Below, one piece after another: positions 9,880 to 20,599 of a stretch of DNA of 64,000 bases; the first letter of the stretch is position 1; every line of letters begins with the position of its first letter. The DNA is from Hippopus hippopus. Lineage: Eukaryota; Mollusca; Bivalvia; Cardiida; Cardiidae. The notes beneath the pieces are model-generated. The model was not told the origin of the DNA. It worked only from the letters and a program-made list of their open reading frames with translations, and searched no databases. The position numbers and the translations under genes were made by a program. The stretch spans positions 3,538,132 through 3,602,131 of the forward strand of contig OX328103.1 in the NCBI GenBank assembly GCA_946811185.2. The letters run 5' to 3'.

Positions 9880-10093
9880 GGCCCGGTCAGCTTGCGCAAT
9901 CCACGCAGGCTGACCTGAGTCGAAACTTTTTGCCATTGGTCAATTTTCTGCATGTCAAAGGACCAATTGACCTAATGATTCCGCCAAGCGTTAGACAAAA
10001 TGGATTTCATAGATCCATAGTTACTTGATAACTTGCTTGGTATTATGCATAACGAAGATTCATAAAACCCCCTTTTGCCAGAACATGGCTCGT
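9880..10093 (+). mobile_element. Family 3 copy, left end lost
   Basis: Begins within the hairpin (GGTCAGCTTGCGCAATCC) and continues TCAATTTTCTGCATGTCAAAG to CCCCCTTTTGCCAGAACATGGC. Confidence 0.75.
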
Positions 10094-10300
10094 GTATATA
10101 TATTCAATGATGATTCATATTTTCATAAGAGACAGAAGCAACACTATCAAAATGACAAGACAAAGAAAAACCCTGCAAAAAAATGCGGATATAAATCACC
10201 CCTCAAGCGTAGAAATTGTACTTTGTATAATTATAAAACGTTATTATTATGTTCAGCATAATGTTGAGATTTTTTTTTTACTTTCTTTTTAAAATAATTT

Positions 10301-10558
10301 GAGCCATGCTCTGTGAAAATGTGGCTTAATGCATCTGCAAAAAGTATCGACCCAGGTCAGCCTGCGCGGACTGCGCAGGCTGACCTGGGCCGAAACTTTT
10401 TGCCATCGATCAATTATTTGCTTATCAAAGGACTAGTTTACCTACAGATTCAGTCTATCGTTATACTAAATGGATTTTATGGTTCCCTAGTTATGTTATG
10501 ACTTTCTTGGTATAATGCATCACAGAAATGAATTAAGCGCCCTTTTGCCAGAGCATCA
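10301..10558 (+). mobile_element. Family 3 hairpin MITE
   Basis: GAGCCATGCTCTGTG at the left, a perfectly paired CCCAGGTCAGCCTGCGC hairpin at 10350-10391, and CCCTTTTGCCAGAGCAT at the right. Confidence 0.85.
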
Positions 10559-10767
10559 TAGGTGTGTGACGTTACGTCATTTGGTACTTGTGCTTGCAAG
10601 CAGAAAGAAAAAAAAACCGGGGGTTGTTTTAAAAAAAATTCTTTTAATTTATTACCACTTGAAGATGACTTTTTCGTTGTGCCATTCGTCATACTTCTGT
10701 AAAAATTGCAGCAATTCTCGTAATGACAAATGTCTCCTTTTGCTGTAACATTTTCACTTGTTTTAGC

Positions 10768-11085
10768 CGAGCCCCGATAGCCAAGTCGGCAGCGTACAAG
10801 ATTTGAGGACAGGAGGCCGCAGATTCGATCTCCGGGTCGGCCAATTATTTTCCGAGGATTGATGATACTCATTGCGATAGGATTCATTCATCTCTCACCG
10901 CTGACCATTGTTTCGACGATGGTTATGTGGGAAAGCAGCCACTGGCTTGGAATGAATATTGAGCGGAGTAATGGTAAAAGAAACTCCAGGAAAGCATGAA
11001 TATGTGCACTGGCCGCCGCGATGTAACTAACATAATGCTAAAAAAAGCGTTTAACAACAATCAATAAATCAATCAACCAACCAAC
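10768..11085 (+). mobile_element. SINE-1, full length
   Basis: Head CCGAGCCCCGATAGCCAAG, B-box-like GATTCGATCTCC, the standard body, and the tail AAGCGTTTAACAACAATC followed by AATC-type repeats. Confidence 0.8.
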
Positions 11086-11185
11086 CAATCTCACTTGTTT
11101 GGGAGTATTAAACCTCAATTCTTGTCGATTTTCCCAAGTTTGCAAAGTTGTTTTAAAAAATAGAACTGATCCATAAGACAAAAAG

Positions 11186-11415
11186 TTAACTCTTCACCAA
11201 AAGACAAAATTTTAGACTTATCAAAGCTGACAGCATTTGCAGACGACAAATTACATGCCATTCAAATATTTGGATTTGTCTCTTATAGGTTAGAAAACAT
11301 TGTGGGAAAAGGAGAAAATGCTGGTTACCAGCATTTTCTCCTTTTCTCACCATGTTTTCCAAAGCTTTCTTTCCCAGGGTCGTTAAACTCGGGATTGTAT
11401 GGCAAATGGTCAAAC
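11186..11415 (-). mobile_element. Family 1 hairpin MITE
   Basis: TTAACTCTTCACCAAAAGAC at 11186, core at 11291-11358, end GGATTGTATGGCAAATGG. Confidence 0.8.
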
Positions 11416-11616
11416 AAGTTTGCACCGTAAAAGAACAATTCATGGCTTACAAACACAGACAACTGAAAAGGTTTTGTAAACCATGTTCAAAGACCTACGC
11501 AATGACTGAGGCTGATGCGCGCATGCGCACAACCACATGGTAGCATTGATAGCCAACGGGTTGGAAGCCTGTTGAGAGTGCCAACACTTGCTTTTAAGTC
11601 GCAAAGAGGACACAAT

Positions 11617-11690
<74 letters not shown>
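11617..11690. repeat. (TA)n(TG)n microsatellite
   Basis: A short TA run passing directly into a long uninterrupted TG run. Confidence 0.9.
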
Positions 11691-11693
<3 letters not shown>

Positions 11694-11741
11694 AAATCAA
11701 ATGGTGCCGGTTCAAGGATATTACATAATAAACAAAAATAA

Positions 11742-11838
11742 CATCACATGGGAGTATATATGAATAACGTTTATTGCCAACCGGTTTCAAAGCGAAACCG
11801 GTTGGCAATAAACGTTATTCATATATACTCCCATGTGA

Positions 11839-11840
<2 letters not shown>
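11742..11840. repeat. Perfect 47-bp inverted repeat
   Basis: The arms 11742-11788 and 11794-11840 are exact reverse complements across all 47 positions, with a 5-nt loop AAAGC. It lies between TG-rich microsatellites and has no relatives in the window. Confidence 0.95.

Positions 11841-11909
<69 letters not shown>
11838..11909. repeat. (TG)n(TA)n(CA)n palindromic microsatellite
   Basis: TG repeats, then TATATATATA, then CA repeats, forming a second palindrome next to the 47-bp inverted repeat. Confidence 0.9.
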
Positions 11910-11911
<2 letters not shown>

Positions 11912-12039
11912 CTTTTTCCACATATTCCCCTTTTGATAGTAAACCAACTGGCCCAAGTTTCAGGTAAATTCCTTCAGTAATGACAGACATACAGGAACAA
12001 GAAATATCGTTTAAAAAGACAAACGGCGTAAATATGCCA

Positions 12040-12170
12040 GCAAATAGGCAGGGGCCCTCAGTATAAACATATCTACATTTTTACCACAGGGGCCCTTAGA
12101 ATAAACATGTCTACATTTTTGACCAATCACAAATTTCTATCTATTTATTTGTTATCAGTTTCAAAAAGTA
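12040..12170 (+). repeat. Dispersed repeat L
   Basis: GGGGCCCTTAGAATAAACATG, CTACATTTTTGACCAATCAC and AAATTTCTATCTATTTATT recur in reverse at 48895-48975. The opening GGGGCCCTCAGTATAAACAT is itself a local duplication. Confidence 0.65.
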
Positions 12171-12179
12171 AGTTAAAAG

Positions 12180-12330
12180 CCAGCATATTCAGTTACACCG
12201 AAAAACATGCCAAGTTTTTTTGCGCGAGGACGACGACAGACGCAGACGACAATAGGGCTACGTGACGATACCTCTGTCGAGCTAATAATCCTGCTACGTT
12301 TTCCAATTCTAGCTTTGAACGTTAACACCA
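12180..12330 (+). repeat. Possible repeat I fragment
   Basis: GAGGACGACGACAGACGCAG and ACGATACCTCTGTCGAGC loosely match the 22740-22850 block of repeat I. Weak. Confidence 0.35.
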
Positions 12331-12427
12331 CCACCCCCAGCCATGCACACTCGCTATTTCAGTTTCGTACGCGAGAAAGACTGACTTAAAACTACATAGC
12401 ACGTTTTAGAATGAGGAACAAGCTAGG

Positions 12428-12590
12428 CTCGTATTCACCAAACACTGAAAATTGCATTCTTAGTCTAATTCTAAATTTAGAAAGTAAAACAATTTCTGAT
12501 AGGCTGAACCATTTGGTTTATCCAATCAGAATTGGTGTTACTTTCGAAAGTTGAAGATTTTGGAGAATCGGTGAATACGGGCCCTAGCTT
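12428..12590. mobile_element. Foldback element K
   Basis: CGTATTCACCAAACAC at the left and ATCGGTGAATACGGGCC at the right, with central TTTCTGATAGGCTGAACC and TTTATCCAATCAGAATT. Confidence 0.65.
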
Positions 12591-12916
12591 AGAGAGCAGT
12601 TTAGAATTGTTCGTAAAAACGGGCCTAGAATAGTAGTAATAATGCTTGCAAATATGACTTCAGATGTAGCCCCTATAGCACAAAAGCCTCAAAAAGTTCA
12701 ACTGATAGAAAGACAGCAGAGAAAAGGTCAAGGACACTAAGCCATCTATTAAGTTTGGACCTAATTTTCATTTCTTAGCCTTTTCTCGTAGTATCAACTT
12801 TTATAACGTTTAAGAAAACAGTGGCTATTTCAACTTTATTCTCGATATTTTTTAACAAAAGCTTTAAGTGGCCTGTGTGTGCTCATACATATTTACTTTG
12901 GCTTAATGTTGACATG

Positions 12917-13149
12917 TTAACTCTTTTCCACACAATATCGACCTTTAAAAACCTTAAAAAAGAAAGCAGTCAAAAACATTGTGGGAAAAGGAAAAAATGC
13001 TGGTGACCAGCATTTTTTCCTTTACCCACAATGTTTTCTACACAAAAAAAAAAAAATAAATTCAATTTTTTTTGCCACCTCAAATTTGTCTTCTGCAATC
13101 GCTTTTAGTTTGGTCAAGTTTAAAATTTTGTCGAGCGGTAAAGAGTTAA
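12917..13149 (+). mobile_element. Family 1 hairpin MITE
   Basis: TTAA at 12917-12920 and 13146-13149. Both core arms share an extra A-for-G change (GGAAAAAATGC/GCATTTTTTCC). Its right TTAA is the left TTAA of the next copy. Confidence 0.85.
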
Positions 13150-13358
13150 CTTTTCCGATGACAAAACGTTATGAGTAGTCCAAGATTGAAACAATTTGCC
13201 GACGACAAATCAGATGTGATTGAAATGAGGAATTTGCCTGTAAAAGGTAGAAAACATTGTGGGAAAAGGAAAAAAAATGCTGGTTTCTTTTCCCACAATG
13301 TTTTCAAGAGCCGTCTTGCTGGGTTGTGATAATATGGGATTGTTTAGTAAAGGGTTAA
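13146..13358 (-). mobile_element. Family 1 hairpin MITE, abutting the previous one
   Basis: Starts at the shared TTAA 13146-13149 and ends at TTAA 13355-13358. The core has lost its loop side (AATGCTGGTTTC). Confidence 0.8.
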
Positions 13359-13428
13359 ACCGTATTTTGTGGTTACAATCAAGTTTTATGAGTTGGTCTA
13401 CCTTTTACACAGATTCAACGATTAATGT

Positions 13429-13470
13429 GCGAAAGCAGCCAGTGGCTTTGGAAGAATATTGTGCGAAGAA
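13429..13470 (+). repeat. SINE-1 fragment
   Basis: GCGAAAGCAGCCAGTGGCTT and GAAGAATATTGTGCGAAG match about 40 bp of the SINE-1 body. Confidence 0.5.
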
Positions 13471-13659
13471 GCAGCTTTGCAGCTACATAATTTTAATCTT
13501 TTACAAGAAAAAAAATGTGCTTTATTTTGAATTCTGTGAAACATTATTTCTTTACTAAAAAAAAAAAACATGCACGAGAATTTCAACGTTACGCATTTGC
13601 GTACGTGCGTACGCCTGGCTACGCCATGGGCCACCGTTAAATACGAAATCAAACTCCTA

Positions 13660-13882
13660 CCTATCTCTTAAACAATCGAAAAAATTTGGTCCAAATTTGA
13701 AGCATTTACTGACGACAATTTAAATGTAGTTCAAATGAATGTGTCTGTCTTTGATAGGGTAGAAAACATTGTGGGAAAAGGAGAAAATGCTGGCCACCAG
13801 CATTTTCTCCTTTTCCAACAATGTTTTGCAAAAACCACCTTTTCCGGCTCGTTAAATCCAGGATTGTATGGTAAAGGGTTGA
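13660..13882 (-). mobile_element. Family 1 hairpin MITE
   Basis: AAATTTGGTCCAAATTTGAAG, core at 13760-13827 with a GGCCACC centre, end GGATTGTATGGTAAAGGGTTG. Confidence 0.8.
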
Positions 13883-14566
13883 AAATAAACCGGATGATAT
13901 TCGTGGGTGGTTATTTAAGATAAACCGTATAAATGTTTTATCATTATAAAAATATTAATTCTATCTACGCCAAATACACTGCTCAAGAGAATTAAAGGAA
14001 CACTAATCCGAAATTCAGATCTTTCATTTCGCTAAAACTCGGTCCTTGTGCTCTGAAAACCATCAACTTACATTCTTACAAGCCAGACAAAATGGCTCAA
14101 TACTTTTCTTGTTTGTTTGATTTTAAATGCTGATAAGCCATGTTACGAAGAAAATCAAGAAATTCGTTTTCCTTGTTCTTTTGTTAAACAACTCATATTT
14201 TTCCAATCTTTTGATTATATTTTTGTAAAAACATAACTATGAAACAAAAAAAAAACCGATAATAAAAGATACCTCCGGTCCACTTAAAAGCCTGTATGGC
14301 ATATCAAAAAGACGACTTTTACAGGCATAGCCCATATTTTTTTTGTGAAAACCAAATGATTTTGCCTGTTCCGAGATTTTATAGTGTTAGGACTGAATGA
14401 ACTTACGAGCAGAAAATTATTTGCATTGTCTTGCACTGAAAGAATTATCTTGTGATCAAAATCGAGGACATGTTCCTTTATTTTTTTTGAGGAGTGTACA
14501 TGTATATAAACGCGACCTCTTTCGATGGCTGTTTATAATATACAATCCGCTACAACTAACATGACT
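13883..14566. other. No feature recognised
   Basis: AT-rich, no coding or repeat signal that I can support. Confidence 0.45.
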
Positions 14567-15090
14567 TTTATATTATAGACTTGATTAAACAAGCGGACGG
14601 CATAGATCCAAGATCAGACTGCACGTTCTGTGCAGCCTGATCTTGATGATCAAACAAGCGGATGGCATAGATCCAAGATTAGACTGCACGTTCTGTGCAG
14701 TCTGATCTTGATCTATGCCGTCCGCAAAAGCCCTAGTCTTCGACTATATAATCCGGTTAACCTAAAATAACTTTTATATTATAGGCTTGATTAAACAAGC
14801 GGATGGCATAGATCCAAGATCAGACTGCACGTTCTGTGCAGCCTGAACTTGATAATCAAACAAGCGGATGGCATAGATCCAATATTAGACTGCACCTTCT
14901 GTGCAGTCTAATCTTGATCTATGCAATCCGCAAAAGCCCTAGTCTTCGACTATATAATCCGGGTAACCTGAAATAACTTTTATATTATAGGCTTGATTAA
15001 ACAAGCGGACGGTATAGATCCAAGATCAGACTGCACGTTCTGTGCAGTCTGATCTTGATCTATACCGGCCGCAACAGTCTCTGTCCTCGC
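14567..15090. repeat. 206-bp tandem array carrying Family 2-like hairpins
   Basis: TTATATTATAG(A/G)CTTGATTAAAC recurs with the TTGATTAAAC block at 14581, 14787 and 14993, a 206-bp period. Each full unit holds one truncated and one complete hairpin (GGCATAGATCCAAGAT... with CAGACTGCAC/GTGCAGTCTG arms). The third unit keeps one complete hairpin. The arms carry unit-specific matching variants (ATTAGACTGCAC/GTGCAGTCTAAT). Confidence 0.9.
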
Positions 15091-15197
15091 CTAAGGCGCG
15101 GCAAGGGTTACCTGACAAACGTTTGCTACTGTATCCGGTAAGATATAGGCTAACGTGACTAGAATAATTAGGTCTGGATTGACCTAGGGACAGATTA

Positions 15198-15568
15198 AAT
15201 GGGTCATGCTCAGAGAAAAGACGGTTAAATGTATCTGCAAAAAGTATCGATTCAGGTCAGCCTGCGCAGTCCGCGCAGGCTGACCTGTATCGAAACTTTT
15301 TGCTTTAGATAAATTTTTCTGCATGTCCAAGGACCACTCTAACTCATAATTCAGTCGGTTGTTAGACAAAACGGATTTTATGGATCCATAATTGTATAAT
15401 AACTTGCATAGCACAGGGCAATTTTCTGCTTATCCAAGGGCCATTCTACCTCATAAATCAGTCGGTGGTTAGACAAAACGGATTTTATAGATCTATAATT
15501 GTGCGATGACTTGCCTCGCACAGGGAATTAGAGATGCATTAAACCCCCTTTTGCCAGAGTATGGCTAA
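15198..15568 (+). mobile_element. Family 3 copy with internal 107-bp duplication
   Basis: GGTCATGCTCAGAG at the left, a complete hairpin, then two copies of TTTTCTGC(A/T)T...GGATTTTAT(G/A)GATC starting 107 bp apart, and the end CCCCTTTTGCCAGAGTATGGC. Confidence 0.85.
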
Positions 15569-15795
15569 GATAAAATCGGTCTGTAACCTACTTCTCACAC
15601 GAATATTATGTTCCTGTTTGAGCTGATACCTGTTGGAAAAGAAGCTACAGCTTGTATCAAGCCAGACACCTTTTTGCACATTGTTTTTCATGCATTTCGA
15701 AAAAGGGTCCTTGAAATCCTTCCATTCAGATACTCTTCCCCTGATCGTTTGATCTACTCTGAGTTGAATCTCGAATTATTTCTTGTCGTAAACGG

Positions 15796-15798
<3 letters not shown>

Positions 15799-15844
<46 letters not shown>

Positions 15845-16012
15845 CCTCCGTTAGAGAGAGAGAGAGAGAGAGAGAGAGTAATCTCAGTGACATACAAGAG
15901 TGAAATTCATACTTTTAGAGAGAGAGAGAGAGGGAGAAGGGAGACAGACAGACGAGCGGGCAGCCGGACAGACAGACAGACGAGCGGGCAGCCGGACAGA
16001 CGAACGGACAGA
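15799..16012. repeat. (GA)n microsatellites and GACA/GAGCGGGCAGCC tandem
   Basis: GA runs at 15799-15841, 15854-15878 and 15919-15932. They are followed by two copies of a unit containing GACGAGCGGGCAGCCGGACA. Confidence 0.9.
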
Positions 16013-16230
16013 GTAGCTTCCGCCACATACAAGTGAAATACTTTTTTGCAGAGAGAGGCGATTAAACGTGAATCTAACAGAAGCGAGAAAATTTAAATAA
16101 CCCCAGTAGAGTGGCTTGTTATTTTACTACATTCGATTGTGTCTGTGTTTATATGAAAAGGAAATAAACAGTCTCGCGGACATTTTGATAGCACGTCTGC
16201 CCCTTTAATTTACAACAAATAATGCTGAAC

Positions 16231-16425
16231 ACTTACCTTACTAAGCGCTACTCACTGACCTTTCGCGGACAATGTAGATCAAGATCAGACTGCACAGAAC
16301 GTGCAGTCTGATCTTTGATCTACACTGTCCGATAAGGAGATATCTTTTCCTCAAAAATATATTTGAAACAGCAAAATTAGGGTCTTTACTATCGGTTTGA
16401 AAGTTTCATTTCACTTTTTCAGAAG
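16231..16425 (+). mobile_element. Family 2 hairpin MITE
   Basis: CTTACTAAGCGCTACTCACTG, complete hairpin at 16263-16333, then GGGTCTTTACTATCGGTTTG. Confidence 0.8.
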
Positions 16426-16472
16426 CATATGGAATAAGATACCTGTTGAGTATTGCGTATTGTAGAATCCGT

Positions 16473-16680
16473 TTAAACTTCGTCCTGCTAAATAAATGAA
16501 ATAAAACTTTCAAACTGATTGTAAAAACGCAAATTTGGCTATTTCAAAGGCATTTTTGAAGAATAACTCCCTACCGGACAGCGTAGATAGAAGATCAGAC
16601 TGCACATTCTATGCAGTCTGATCTTGACCTACACTGTCCAGAAAAGGTTCTTGAGTCGCGCTTAGCAGCCTAAGGGTTAA
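16473..16680 (-). mobile_element. Family 2 hairpin MITE
   Basis: TTAA at 16473-16476 and 16677-16680. AAACTTTCAAACTGATTG, hairpin at about 16575-16640, right end CTTAGCAGCCTAAGGGTTAA. Confidence 0.85.
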
Positions 16681-16690
16681 ATTTTGTGTG

Positions 16691-16770
16691 TTTTTGTGGA
16701 CAACGTAGATGAAGATCAGTTTGAATACATGTACTTGCAGTCTGATCTTTGATTAGATGGTTGCCAAAAT
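16691..16770. repeat. Degenerate Family 2 hairpin
   Basis: GTGGACAACGTAGATGAAG opposite CAGTCTGATCTTTGATTAG. Confidence 0.5.
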
Positions 16771-17582
16771 TTACATCGCTTCAAGATCTTTTGATAGGAA
16801 GTAAGGAAAAGAAAACATCAAAATGCGGGATCATCCGGTCAATGTCCCACCGGATATAGTTTTTGTCATGTGGTTGACAAACGTCGCTGTTGCACTGTTG
16901 GCGATGTCGCGCTTAGACAGTCGACATTTTCATTGACCAAACAAGTATGTAAGCTTTCGAATAAGGATCTGTGAAAGCTCAGCAATGTAAAGAAGGTTTT
17001 GTGAAAAACAAAATTAAGCGGGGAAATCCGGGACAATCGTTTCAATGGCCAACCAGATATGGTACAATCAGGTGGTAGCAAAGCAGGACCGACTGCCTAG
17101 TCACATTGAAAACGTCACTAATTACATGTACTAAAATGAAGCCAATGACAAAAAAAAATGGACTTTTGATTTGAATTCTGTTTAAAATTGCAAAGTGTTA
17201 CGAAAATTGAATGAAATTACCACACAAAAAAATGGTATATCTTAAATACACGTGAATGTATTTTTATCTCTTTATTTGAAATTAAAGGCCACATTTTAAC
17301 TGTACAAAAGTGTTACTTTACTTTCCGGACACCCTGTAGTATTTGACATCGACCGTCAACCTCGTCATTGATAAACAAGAGGGTATTTCAGCTTGAAAAC
17401 AAGGAATTAATTCAGAGAAATTGGTAATTGAGAGAAAACTTTCGGCAAGTCATTGATACTGGAGTGTTACATGCAGTAAAAAGAAGTGAAAATTAAAAAT
17501 TACTGATAATCAAAATCAACGAATGAGGACATGTTTTTGCAGCATCCATAATTATGTTTCCCCTTCACCTCACTCGTCACAA
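16771..17582. other. No feature recognised
   Basis: A loosely repeated block (GCGGGATCATCCGG and GCGGGGAAATCCGGG, 16820 and 17015) is the only structure seen. Confidence 0.4.
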
Positions 17583-17737
17583 CTCTGTAAATTCTGGTAA
17601 CCAGCATGTTCTCCCTGTCCTACGTTTTCTACCATTCCAAAACAAAAAAATAAATTCTTGATTCACATTTTTTTTTGGTCGTTTGCAAATGCTTTCAATA
17701 TGAACTAGTCTAAAATCTTGTTGATTGGTGAAGATTT
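17583..17737 (+). mobile_element. Family 1, right part only
   Basis: ATTCTGGTAACCAGCATG, TTTTCTACCATTCC, TTTGCAAATGCTTTCAAT and GTTGATTGGTGAAG. Left half lost. Confidence 0.65.
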
Positions 17738-17982
17738 AAATGAAAACCAAAATGATGTACTTTGCATAAAGACGTGGTGTGTGTGCCATTGGCAAATGAG
17801 TTGAACGTACAGCGATGACACCGATTTTGGTTGATTCGCTGACACGTTCATTAAAATGTATGAATCGATAGATTTCGAGGCATTGACATGCACACAGACC
17901 CTTGTTATTTTCAATCAGTCGAAAAAAAGCTATAGTTTTGTTTTTTCAGTTCAGTCAACGATTCTTAAATATAACAACTGAG

Positions 17983-18016
17983 CCATGCATTAAGCCCCTT
18001 TTCACAGAGCATGGTT
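17983..18016. repeat. Family 3 ends only
   Basis: GAGCCATGCATTAAGCCCC followed by TTTTCACAGAGCATGG. The two termini are fused with the interior deleted. Confidence 0.6.
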
Positions 18017-18107
18017 CAAATGCATGCACATGCATCTTTAATACAACTTACTAAGAACGTGTATTTTACTTATTTAGCACTGCAAGGGTTCAAAGGTCAA
18101 TTACATT

Positions 18108-18340
18108 TTGAGACATGCTCGGTGAAAAATTTGTGTAATGCATCTGCAAAAGTTATCGACCCATGCCTGGGACGAAACTTTTTGCGTTTGGTAAATTTTC
18201 TACAAGTCAAAGGACCATTCTACCTCAGGATCCAGCCGTTTGTTAGACAAAATGAATTATGTAGAATCATAAGTATGTGATAACTGTCTTGGTAAAATGC
18301 ATCATAGAAATGCATTAAACTCACTTGTGCCAGAGCGTTT
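18108..18340 (+). mobile_element. Family 3 copy, hairpin deleted
   Basis: TTTGAGACATGCTCGGTG, TATCGACCCATGCCTGGGACG (hairpin reduced to its base), GTCAAAGGACCATTCTACC, end TTGTGCCAGAGC. Confidence 0.75.
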
Positions 18341-19024
18341 ATTTGGCACCCAAATAAATAAGAAAGATGATCTTCGGATAGGTTTTGGCGTTGGATACAC
18401 TCGTTGTATTATGTCTTTATATATAGCCGTTACGGAGCTTAGGAAATTGTGTGCTAGTATAGAAATGAAATACATTAACCCTTTAAAGGTGGGTATTTAG
18501 ATTTTTCACATCTCACCAAATTAAAAAATATATATATCACTGAAATTTATATGAAAAAACAATACAAATCATCAATAATTAAGAATCATAAAATTACAAA
18601 AAAAATTTTTTTGATGGTGTTCCCTTAAAAGGCTACGTAGCCTCTTAAGGTTATTTTTAGATTTCGAGCCAGAAATCAAAAAAGCATTGTGGGAATGTCA
18701 AGTGACTGGCACGTGACTAATGACGCTTAAATTCCATAACATAACAAACATGAAATTATTTTCCATAATGTCTTCTTCGAACGCTATGTTTGAAGCTTCG
18801 TCTGTGTATTTCCGGTATGTAAATGAGCGAGTTGCTCATTTAAAAATAGACCGTGTTTCCCGTCGGTGTCGACCTGGGCCGTAGTAAATCTGTAATTTCT
18901 CTTGTTGTCGGATGGGTTTCGGCTACTGGGGTTTTATGAATGAAAATTAGAAGGCTTTGGGAATATAAGGATGATTTTTTTGGATTTTTGTAAAATTTTC
19001 GTCCCAAAATCTGAAGGGCCACCT
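18341..19024. other. No firm feature
   Basis: A small palindrome AAAGGCTACGTAGCCTCTT lies near 18630. A 63-codon minus-strand frame at 18840-19031 runs into the neighbouring MITE and is not supported as a gene. Confidence 0.4.
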
Positions 19025-19247
19025 TTAACACTCAATCCCGAGTTTTGACGGAAAAGAATTTTATATATATAAAAACGTTTTGAATTGGAGAAAATGCTGC
19101 TAACCCGCATTTTCTCCTTTTCCTACAACTGTATTTTATCCTTTCACGTACACATCAAACCTTTAAGCCACCCCTAAATTGTCGTCTGCAAATGCTTTCT
19201 ATTCTATAAGGACGAATCTATCATTTTGTCGTCTGGTAAAGAGTTAA
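19025..19247 (+). mobile_element. Family 1 hairpin MITE
   Basis: TTAACACTCAATCCCGAG at the left, a decayed core, and GTCGTCTGGTAAAGAGTTAA at the right. Confidence 0.75.
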
Positions 19248-19516
19248 GTTAGCCCAAGTAGAAGTAAAATCGTCTGGACACAACGAAACAGAAAAAAAAA
19301 ATAAAGACTGTTTGGAGCCAAAAACGGTGAAGATGTGTTTATGAATACCAATCCTTTAGTATATTGTAACCGACAGCCATAACGTTTATTCAACAAGCGG
19401 AAATAACATTATTTCCGGTTTGTTACCATGATGCAGACTAAATACACGAGCATTATCTTCACCATCAGCTTCGGATTTCATGCTGGTGCATCATCCAACA
19501 TATTATCCAATAATTT

Positions 19517-19736
19517 TTAACCCTTCACCACACAATCACAATCTCCAAACCCCGAAAGAGATGGCTTTTGAGAACACTGTGGGAAAAGGATACAATAATG
19601 GTTACCAGCAATTTCTCTTTTACCCAAGTTTCCTACCCTATCAAAGATGGAAATCATCATGTGAGCTAGATTTAATTTGTCGTCTAATATTCCTATTCGG
19701 TCGAGTCGAAAATTTTGTGGTTTAGTACAGAGTTAA
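19517..19736 (+). mobile_element. Family 1 hairpin MITE
   Basis: TTAA at both ends, ACCCTTCACCACACAATC at the left, core interrupted by substitutions, right end GTGGTTTAGTACAGAGTTAA. Confidence 0.75.
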
Positions 19737-19870
19737 TTTTTCGAGGGGCGCACATTTCGATCGTCGTTTATTCTGTGGAAAAGATAGATTGAGTTAAAGA
19801 GAACATATTACAAGAACAGCACGTTAGATTGAGAGCTTGTGTGACGGTCCATGCTCTAGTTTCTGTCACA

Positions 19871-20083
19871 TGAACCCTTAGGCTGAGAAGCGCGACTCAA
19901 GGACCATTTTGCGGACAGTGTAGATCAAGATCAGACTGCACAGAACGTGCAGTCAGATCTTGGATCTACACTGTCTGATAAGGAAATACTTTTTTCCCAG
20001 ATATCAACTTTGAAACAGCAAAATTTGGGTTTTTACTATTGGCTGGAAAATTTTATTTACATGTAATTTATTTAGCAGATTAA
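19871..20083 (+). mobile_element. Family 2 MITE, sharing a TTAA with Family 1
   Basis: TGAACCCTTAGGCTGAGAAGC at the left, hairpin at 19914-19981, right end TTTAGCAGATTAA. The final TTAA (20080-20083) is also the first TTAA of the next Family 1 copy. Confidence 0.85.
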
Positions 20084-20308
20084 CCCTTTCCCAAACGGCA
20101 AATTTTGGACCAGACCAAACTGAAAGCATTTTGCAGATGACAAATTAACAGTTGCTAAAAAGATGATTTTTCTATATGATAGGGTAGAAAACATTGTGGG
20201 AAAAGGAGAAAATGCTGGTTACCAGCATTTTCTCCTTTTCCCACAATGTTTTCAAAAGGCTTCTATTCCTGACCCATAAAAACCAGGGATTGTTTGGGAA
20301 AGGGTTAA
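20080..20308 (-). mobile_element. Family 1 hairpin MITE with perfect core
   Basis: TTAA 20080-20083 and 20305-20308. The core 20187-20253 is an uninterrupted 67-nt palindrome (33-nt arms, one unpaired centre base). Confidence 0.9.
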
Positions 20309-20431
20309 GAGGTAATAAAACTTAGTTATCTTTCACTACTGAATAAATAAAATGAATTTTCTCAAAGGCTAAAACTACATTTCCCTTGCAAGATCAAGAG
20401 ACGATTCGGTCATAATCTAGAATATAGCAGT

Positions 20432-20475
20432 GGACAGTGTGGACCAGAGATCAGGCTGTTTGCTCTGTCCACAAA
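20432..20475. repeat. Degenerate Family 2 hairpin
   Basis: GTGGACAGTGTGGACCAGAG, with a short return arm CTGTCCAC. Confidence 0.4.
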
Positions 20476-20599
20476 AGCTCCTGGTGTTGTCTATGGTATG
20501 GAAAGAGGTAACATGCAAATGAGTTTAACTGTTACAGAGCATTACAGTATTTGTATGTATAAATAAGCTGGGGTAGAAGCACTTCTATTCAATTCCAGT

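Noticed and set aside
11440..11990. Open frames with long His/Thr or Val/Cys repeats on both strands
   Set aside because: They are translations of the TG/CA microsatellites and the 47-bp inverted repeat.
15608..15844. Frame ending in an Arg-Glu repeat
   Set aside because: The tail is the GA microsatellite and the upstream part has no recognisable protein.
20187..20253. microRNA hairpin genes
   Set aside because: The hairpins are perfect, inverted-repeat-like and belong to high-copy elements. Without small-RNA data, calling them miRNA genes is not supported.
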